A program made the translations under genes and the position numbers. Positions 60,391 to 64,000 of a stretch of 64,000 nt of DNA are shown here, in pieces (positions within the stretch are counted from its first letter, which is position 1; the number at the start of each line of letters is the position of its first letter). The stretch spans positions 154-64,153 of the forward strand of contig NZ_ATTQ01000010.1 of NCBI RefSeq assembly GCF_000419765.1. The letters are read 5' to 3'. The DNA is from Rhizobium mongolense USDA 1844 (GTDB taxonomy: Bacteria; Pseudomonadota; Alphaproteobacteria; Rhizobiales; Rhizobiaceae). The notes beneath the pieces were generated by a model. The model was not told the DNA's origin, made no database searches, and saw nothing but the letters and a program-made list of their open reading frames with translations.

Positions 60391-61131
60391 ATGACTGTTG
60401 TCAATATCATCGAAGAAGCGGAAACGCTGAATGCGAAACTTGCGCCCTTGAGCCTGGCCGAACGTCTGTCGTTTGTCGCCGGCCTAGACGTAAGAGTCGT
60501 CTTCACGACATCGCTTGGTATCGAAGACCAGGTGATCACCGCCGAAATCGGCAATCATCGCCTGCCGATCGACGTCGTAACACTGCAGACCGGCCGCCTC
60601 TTCCCCGAGACGCTGGCGCTGATCGACGAAACCGAAAGCCAGTACGACATCCACATCACCCGCTACGAGCCAGAGCAGGCCGATATCGCCGCCTATGCGG
60701 CGAAATACGGCATGAACGGCTTTTACGAGAGCGTCGAAGCCAGGCATGCCTGTTGTGGCGTGCGCAAGCTGAAGCCGCTTGCGCGGGCGCTGGCAGGTGC
60801 AACGATCTGGATCACCGGGCTGCGGCGCGGTCAGTCCGCCAACCGCGCGGAAACGCCTTTTGCGGAATATGACGCCGAACGGCACCTCCTGAAGATCAAT
60901 CCACTTGCCGACTGGGATATCGAGACAATCAAGTCCTACGTCGCCGACAATAGCGTGCCGGTTAATCCGCTGCATGCCCGCGGCTACCCTTCTATCGGCT
61001 GCGAGCCGTGCACGCGCGCCATCAAGCCCGGCGAGCCGGAGCGCGCCGGCCGCTGGTGGTGGGAACAGGATGAAAAGCGCGAATGCGGCCTGCATGTCGG
61101 CGAAGAGGCGACAGCGGTTGCCGCACGATAG
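60391..61131 (+). CDS. cysH: Phosphoadenylyl/adenylyl-sulfate reductase
   Basis: The 246-residue enzyme reduces activated sulfate to sulfite. C121-C122 (HACCGVRK) and C204/C207 (GCEPCTRA) are the 4Fe-4S cluster ligands of the APS-reducing type; catalytic C232 is in KRECGLH. So it uses APS, as in other rhizobia. ATG 60391 follows GAGGACAGGG. Precedes cysD with a repeat between. Confidence 0.95.
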   Translation: MTVVNIIEEAETLNAKLAPLSLAERLSFVAGLDVRVVFTTSLGIEDQVITAEIGNHRLPIDVVTLQTGRLFPETLALIDETESQYDIHITRYEPEQADIAAYAAKYGMNGFYESVEARHACCGVRKLKPLARALAGATIWITGLRRGQSANRAETPFAEYDAERHLLKINPLADWDIETIKSYVADNSVPVNPLHARGYPSIGCEPCTRAIKPGEPERAGRWWWEQDEKRECGLHVGEEATAVAAR

Positions 61132-61164
61132 TCAGGAAGGGTGAGTTTGACGGCCGACTGCATG

Positions 61165-61245
61165 GCCCCTCACCCCTGGGACGGAAAACGAGCCGCCGAG
61201 CGCGGCATTTAACCCCCTCTCCCTGAGAGGGTTGAGGTGAGGGGC
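61165..61245. repeat. Palindromic repeat between cysH and cysD
   Basis: GCCCCTCACC (61165-61174) and GGTGAGGGGC (61236-61245) form exact inverted ends. Inside is CCCTCTC-cct-GAGAGGG (61215-61231). It belongs to the same broad class as RIME-like elements. It may affect cysDN expression. Confidence 0.65.
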
Positions 61246-61285
61246 GAATGCCTCCTTGCCAAGGATCGAAAGTCTGGAGTAGGAA

Positions 61286-62239
61286 ATGCCCGATAGCCGT
61301 CCGGATACGGAACTCAACAATCCACAGAGCGCCAAGCCGCCGCTCGATCCGCACCTGAAGGCTCTGGAAAACGAGTCCATCCATATCTTCCGCGAGGTTG
61401 CAGCCGAATTCGAGCGTCCGGTGATGCTCTATTCGATCGGAAAGGACTCGTCGGTGCTGCTGCATCTGGCACGCAAGGCTTTTTATCCGGGCCGCGTGCC
61501 CTTCCCGCTGCTGCATGTGAACACCGGCTGGAAATTCCAGGAGATGATCGCCTTTCGCGACGAGACCGCGAAGAAGTACGACCTGGACCTGGTCGAGCAC
61601 ATCAATCCGCGCGGCGCCGCCGAAGGAATCACACCCTTCAGCCACGGCTCCGCGACCTTCACCGACATCATGAAGACCGAGGGGCTGCGCCAGGCGCTCG
61701 ACGCAGGACAGTTCGACGCAGCCTTTGGCGGCGCGCGCCGCGACGAGGAGGCAAGCCGCGCCAAGGAACGCATCTATTCCTTCCGCACGCCGGACCACCG
61801 CTGGGATCCGCGCAACCAGCGGCCCGAGCTCTGGAACATCTACAACGGCCAGATCCGCAAGGGCGAGAGCGTGCGCGCCTTCCCGCTGTCGAACTGGACC
61901 GAAGTCGATATCTGGCGCTACATCCAGGCCGAAGACATTCCGCTGGTGCCGCTCTACTATGCGAAGAAGCGCCCCTATGTTGAGCGCGACGGCATGATGA
62001 TCCTTGCGGAAGACCCGCGGCTGGAACTCCTTCCCGGCGAAGTCCGCCAAGAAGGCATGATCCGTTTCCGCACCCTCGGCGATTTCCCGCTGACGGGTGC
62101 CATCCGCTCCACCGCCACCACCCTTGAAGACGTCATAGCGGAGCTGGAAATCGCAACCGTTTCCGAGCGCCAGGGCCGCGCCATCGACCGCGATCAGTCC
62201 GGCTCCATGGAAAAGAAGAAGCGTGAAGGATATTTCTGA
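61286..62239 (+). CDS. cysD: Sulfate adenylyltransferase subunit 2
   Basis: The 317-residue subunit adenylates sulfate to APS. The PP-loop is PVMLYSIGKDSSVLLHLARK; family blocks include FGGARRDEEASRAKERIYSF and NWTEVDIWRYIQ. Start follows a TAGGAAATG-type region. Ends one base before cysN ATG. Works with CysN as a heterodimer. Confidence 0.97.
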   Translation: MPDSRPDTELNNPQSAKPPLDPHLKALENESIHIFREVAAEFERPVMLYSIGKDSSVLLHLARKAFYPGRVPFPLLHVNTGWKFQEMIAFRDETAKKYDLDLVEHINPRGAAEGITPFSHGSATFTDIMKTEGLRQALDAGQFDAAFGGARRDEEASRAKERIYSFRTPDHRWDPRNQRPELWNIYNGQIRKGESVRAFPLSNWTEVDIWRYIQAEDIPLVPLYYAKKRPYVERDGMMILAEDPRLELLPGEVRQEGMIRFRTLGDFPLTGAIRSTATTLEDVIAELEIATVSERQGRAIDRDQSGSMEKKKREGYF

Positions 62240-62240
62240 G

Positions 62241-63725
62241 ATGACTGCAGCAGCACCTGCAACCGCCATCGCCCTGCCTGCCGCCGAGCCGCTGAAGGCC
62301 ACGCGCGACACGCGGCCGTTGCGCCTCATCACCTGTGGCAGCGTCGACGACGGCAAATCCACGCTGATCGGCCGGTTGCTCTGGGACACCAAGGCCGTCA
62401 AGGAAGACCAGGCGGCGACGCTCCAGCGCGATTCCACCGGCAAGCAAAATGATCTCGGCCTGCCCGACTTCGCACTGCTTCTGGACGGCCTGCAGGCGGA
62501 GCGCGAACAGGGCATCACCATCGACGTCGCCTATCGCTATTTCCAGACCGACAGGCGCGCCTTCATCGTCGCCGACACGCCCGGCCACGAACAGTACACG
62601 CGCAACATGGCAACCGGCGCTTCGACCGCCGATCTTGCCGTGCTGCTGGTCGATGCCCGCGCCGGCATCCTCGAGCAGACGCGCCGCCACGCGACAATCG
62701 CCTCGCTGCTCGGCATCAAGCAGTTCGTGCTCGCCGTCAACAAGATCGACCTGACCGGCTACGACCGCGCCGGATTCGAGAAGATTACGCACGAGTTCAA
62801 GGAATTTGCCCTATCGCTCGGCGTCAAGCAGATCACCGCGATCCCGATGTCGGCGCTGAAGGGTGAAAACGTCGTCTATTCCGGCCAGGCCGCCATGCCC
62901 TGGTACACAGGTCCGACGCTGGTCGAGACGCTGGAGCTTGCCACGGTGCGCTCTTCGCAGACCGTCGGCTTCCGTCTCTCGGTGCAGCGCGTGTCGCGTC
63001 CCGGCGAAAGCTTTCGTGGCTATCAAGGCACCGTTGCCGGCGGCTCGGTGAAGCCGGGCGACAGCGTCATGATCCTGCCATCGGGCATGGTCGCCAATGT
63101 TTCCAAGATCGTCACCTTCGACCTCGTGCGCAACGCGGCCGTCGCGGGCGATGCGATCACGCTCGTGCTCGACCGACAGGTGGACGTCGCGCGCGGCGAC
63201 ATGATCGTCTCGATCGACAGCCAGCCGCAGGTCGGCCTTGCCTTCGACGCGCAGATCGTGGCGCTACAGCCGGAAGGCATCGAGGCCGGCAAGCGCTACT
63301 GGCTGAAGAGCGGCAGCCGCCGCCAGCGCGTCCAGGTGCAGCCCATCAGCCAGTTGGAGCTGAAGACCGGCGCCTGGAACGTGGCCGAGCGGCTTTACAT
63401 GAATGCCATCGGCAAAGTGCGCCTCGCCTTCGATGAAGCGGCGATCTTCGATCCTTATGAGCAGAACCGCTCCTCCGGCTCCTTCATCCTCATCGACCCG
63501 GACACCAACAATACGGTCGCCGGCGGCATGGTGACCGGCAAGCGCTCGGAGCTCGGCGGACTTCACGCCGGTGACGCGCGCGTCATCCTCTCGCTTCCAG
63601 CCGACCTCGCCGAGCAGATTATGGCGAGCGAGATCTTCGCAACCCGCCGCGACGAGGCGCATGTGCACCGGATGACCGCGGCGGAAGCGGCGGAACTCTG
63701 GAAAAACGCCGCAAGCGATATCTGA
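62241..63725 (+). CDS. cysN: Sulfate adenylyltransferase subunit 1 (GTPase)
   Basis: The 494-residue GTPase drives APS formation. G motifs are GSVDDGKSTLIGRLL, DTPGHEQYTRNMATGAS and NKIDL. It ends with the EF-Tu-like beta domains and lacks the fused APS kinase (CysC) seen in many rhizobial CysNC/NodQ. That agrees with an APS-type CysH that needs no PAPS. ATG 62241 chosen (GAAGGA upstream) over GTG 62223, which overlaps cysD. Confidence 0.95.
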   Translation: MTAAAPATAIALPAAEPLKATRDTRPLRLITCGSVDDGKSTLIGRLLWDTKAVKEDQAATLQRDSTGKQNDLGLPDFALLLDGLQAEREQGITIDVAYRYFQTDRRAFIVADTPGHEQYTRNMATGASTADLAVLLVDARAGILEQTRRHATIASLLGIKQFVLAVNKIDLTGYDRAGFEKITHEFKEFALSLGVKQITAIPMSALKGENVVYSGQAAMPWYTGPTLVETLELATVRSSQTVGFRLSVQRVSRPGESFRGYQGTVAGGSVKPGDSVMILPSGMVANVSKIVTFDLVRNAAVAGDAITLVLDRQVDVARGDMIVSIDSQPQVGLAFDAQIVALQPEGIEAGKRYWLKSGSRRQRVQVQPISQLELKTGAWNVAERLYMNAIGKVRLAFDEAAIFDPYEQNRSSGSFILIDPDTNNTVAGGMVTGKRSELGGLHAGDARVILSLPADLAEQIMASEIFATRRDEAHVHRMTAAEAAELWKNAASDI

Positions 63726-63735
63726 GACTGAAGAT

Positions 63736-63756
63736 GGGGCCGGACGGCCCCTTTTT
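63736..63756 (+). terminator. Rho-independent terminator after cysN
   Basis: GGGGCC-ggac-GGCCCC forms a 6-bp GC stem followed immediately by TTTTTC. It lies 10 nt after the cysN stop. Typical intrinsic terminator. Confidence 0.92.
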
Positions 63757-63862
63757 CTTGCTGTTCGAGGCGTGCGTTACGCATCCTGGCGCAAATGGAT
63801 CGCTGCACGCAGTGTGCGGCGCAAATACTCGCCGGGGACCAGGGAAATTCGGGGAAATCGGC

Positions 63863-63911
63863 TGGTCGGAGTGGAGTGATTCGAACACTCGACCCCCACG
63901 TCCCGAACGTG
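63863..63911 (-). tRNA. 3' fragment of tRNA-Pro(CGG), probable attachment site
   Basis: On the minus strand these 49 nt read as anticodon loop TTCGGGA (anticodon CGG), anticodon stem 3' side CGTGG, variable loop, T arm GAGTG-TTCGAAT-CACTC, acceptor CACTCCG, discriminator A and CCA. The 5' half is absent: identity stops within the anticodon stem (base 63912 breaks the pair) and no D arm or 5' acceptor follows. Such 3' halves are left by integrases that target tRNA genes. A complete tRNA is not present here. Confidence 0.85.
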
Positions 63912-63924
63912 ACAGCCGAGAACA

Positions 63925-64000
63925 TCAAAGCCTCGCATATCCGGCCCTCGCCATTGATCTAATTGAGTTTTTTTGATTCTCAGGCAATTCCAGATCAAAC
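63925..64000 (-). CDS. C-terminal end of an unknown gene (cut by window edge)
   Basis: A minus-strand frame enters from the right edge and reads FDLELPENQKNSIRSMARAG then YARL and a stop at 63925. The stretch is noticeably AT-richer than the rest of the window. It sits next to the tRNA fragment, where an island's integrase gene is often found, but these 24 codons are too few to identify. Confidence 0.3.
   Translation of the reverse strand, partial: FDLELPENQKNSIRSMARAGYARL

Noticed and set aside
63863..63911. Calling a complete tRNA-Pro
   Set aside because: No 5' acceptor strand or D arm follows the anticodon stem within the available bases.
63734..63976. 80-codon frame crossing the tRNA fragment
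   Set aside because: The segment SEWSDSNTRPPRPERD is the usual false translation of a tRNA 3' end.
1..64000. CRISPR arrays, rRNA genes, prophage structural genes, replication origin
   Set aside because: No regularly spaced repeats, rRNA-like blocks or phage modules were seen; the repeats present are dispersed palindromes.

Overview
The window reads as chromosomal DNA of a Rhizobiaceae bacterium (Rhizobium/Agrobacterium/Ensifer type; the genus cannot be fixed from sequence alone). The signs are high GC content, RIME-type palindromic repeats between genes, a NadQ-type Nudix regulator in front of nadABC, an R. etli-type class 3 asparaginase, an R-R motif (TIGR03808-like) beta-helix protein, a ligase-associated exonuclease, and cysH/cysDN preceded by an Rrf2 regulator. 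Most of it is ordinary core and accessory metabolism packed tightly on both strands. Mobile DNA touches both ends: a truncated IS110-family transposase runs off the left edge, and a 49-nt 3' fragment of a tRNA-Pro lies next to AT-richer sequence at the right edge.

Layout. 1-2000: IS110 end, the stub of a lost regulator, an MFS pump. 1936-9300: large catalase, a GAF-adenylate cyclase with a secreted partner, ilvE, a zinc alcohol dehydrogenase, a frameshifted phosphodiesterase. 9400-12650: LysR/isochorismatase pair with a shared palindrome, a four-EF-hand protein, tam. 13000-17200: zwf, a small Gly-rich protein, a HerA/DUF853 ATPase, a frameshifted yjdM. 17340-19170: an ABC-F ATPase behind a candidate leader peptide and a 24-nt perfect palindrome. 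19437-25900: a MarR-controlled VOC/DUF1579/DUF899 cluster, ohr/ohrR, an MFS pump facing a LysR gene. 26031-28650: three envelope enzymes (SleB-type hydrolase, two paralogous L,D-transpeptidases). 29000-36200: alpha/beta hydrolase, ATP-dependent ligase with its exonuclease, GDPD, beta-helix protein, GST. 36231-40558: nadQ-nadABC with two operator boxes. 40663-52330: several regulator/target pairs (DeoR, SufR-like/MFS), asparaginase, an EAL-CBS-GGDEF protein, an orphan ParD. 52512-57032: HdeD-like protein, betI-betB-betA. 57259-58496: two toxin-antitoxin loci, one decayed and one intact. 58511-63756: DUF6644/DUF6152 pair, Rrf2 regulator, cysH, cysD, cysN.

How the genes work together. The window is rich in local regulator-target pairs with readable operators: LysR/isochorismatase, MarR/VOC cluster, OhrR/Ohr, NadQ/nadABC, DeoR/deoxyribosyltransferase-like gene, SufR-like/MFS, BetI/betBA, VapB/vapBC and, by inference, Rrf2/cys. 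Together they cover oxidative and osmotic stress (katE, ohr, bet), NAD synthesis, sulfate assimilation and xenobiotic efflux. The most interesting candidate is the ABC-F leader: a 24-codon reading frame with a strong ribosome binding site and an Arg-Gln-Arg (+X+) motif, overlapping a perfect palindrome upstream of a ribosome-protection-type ABC-F gene. Three genes carry frameshifts (phosphodiesterase, yjdM, parE); two of these would be repaired by one C and could be sequencing errors.
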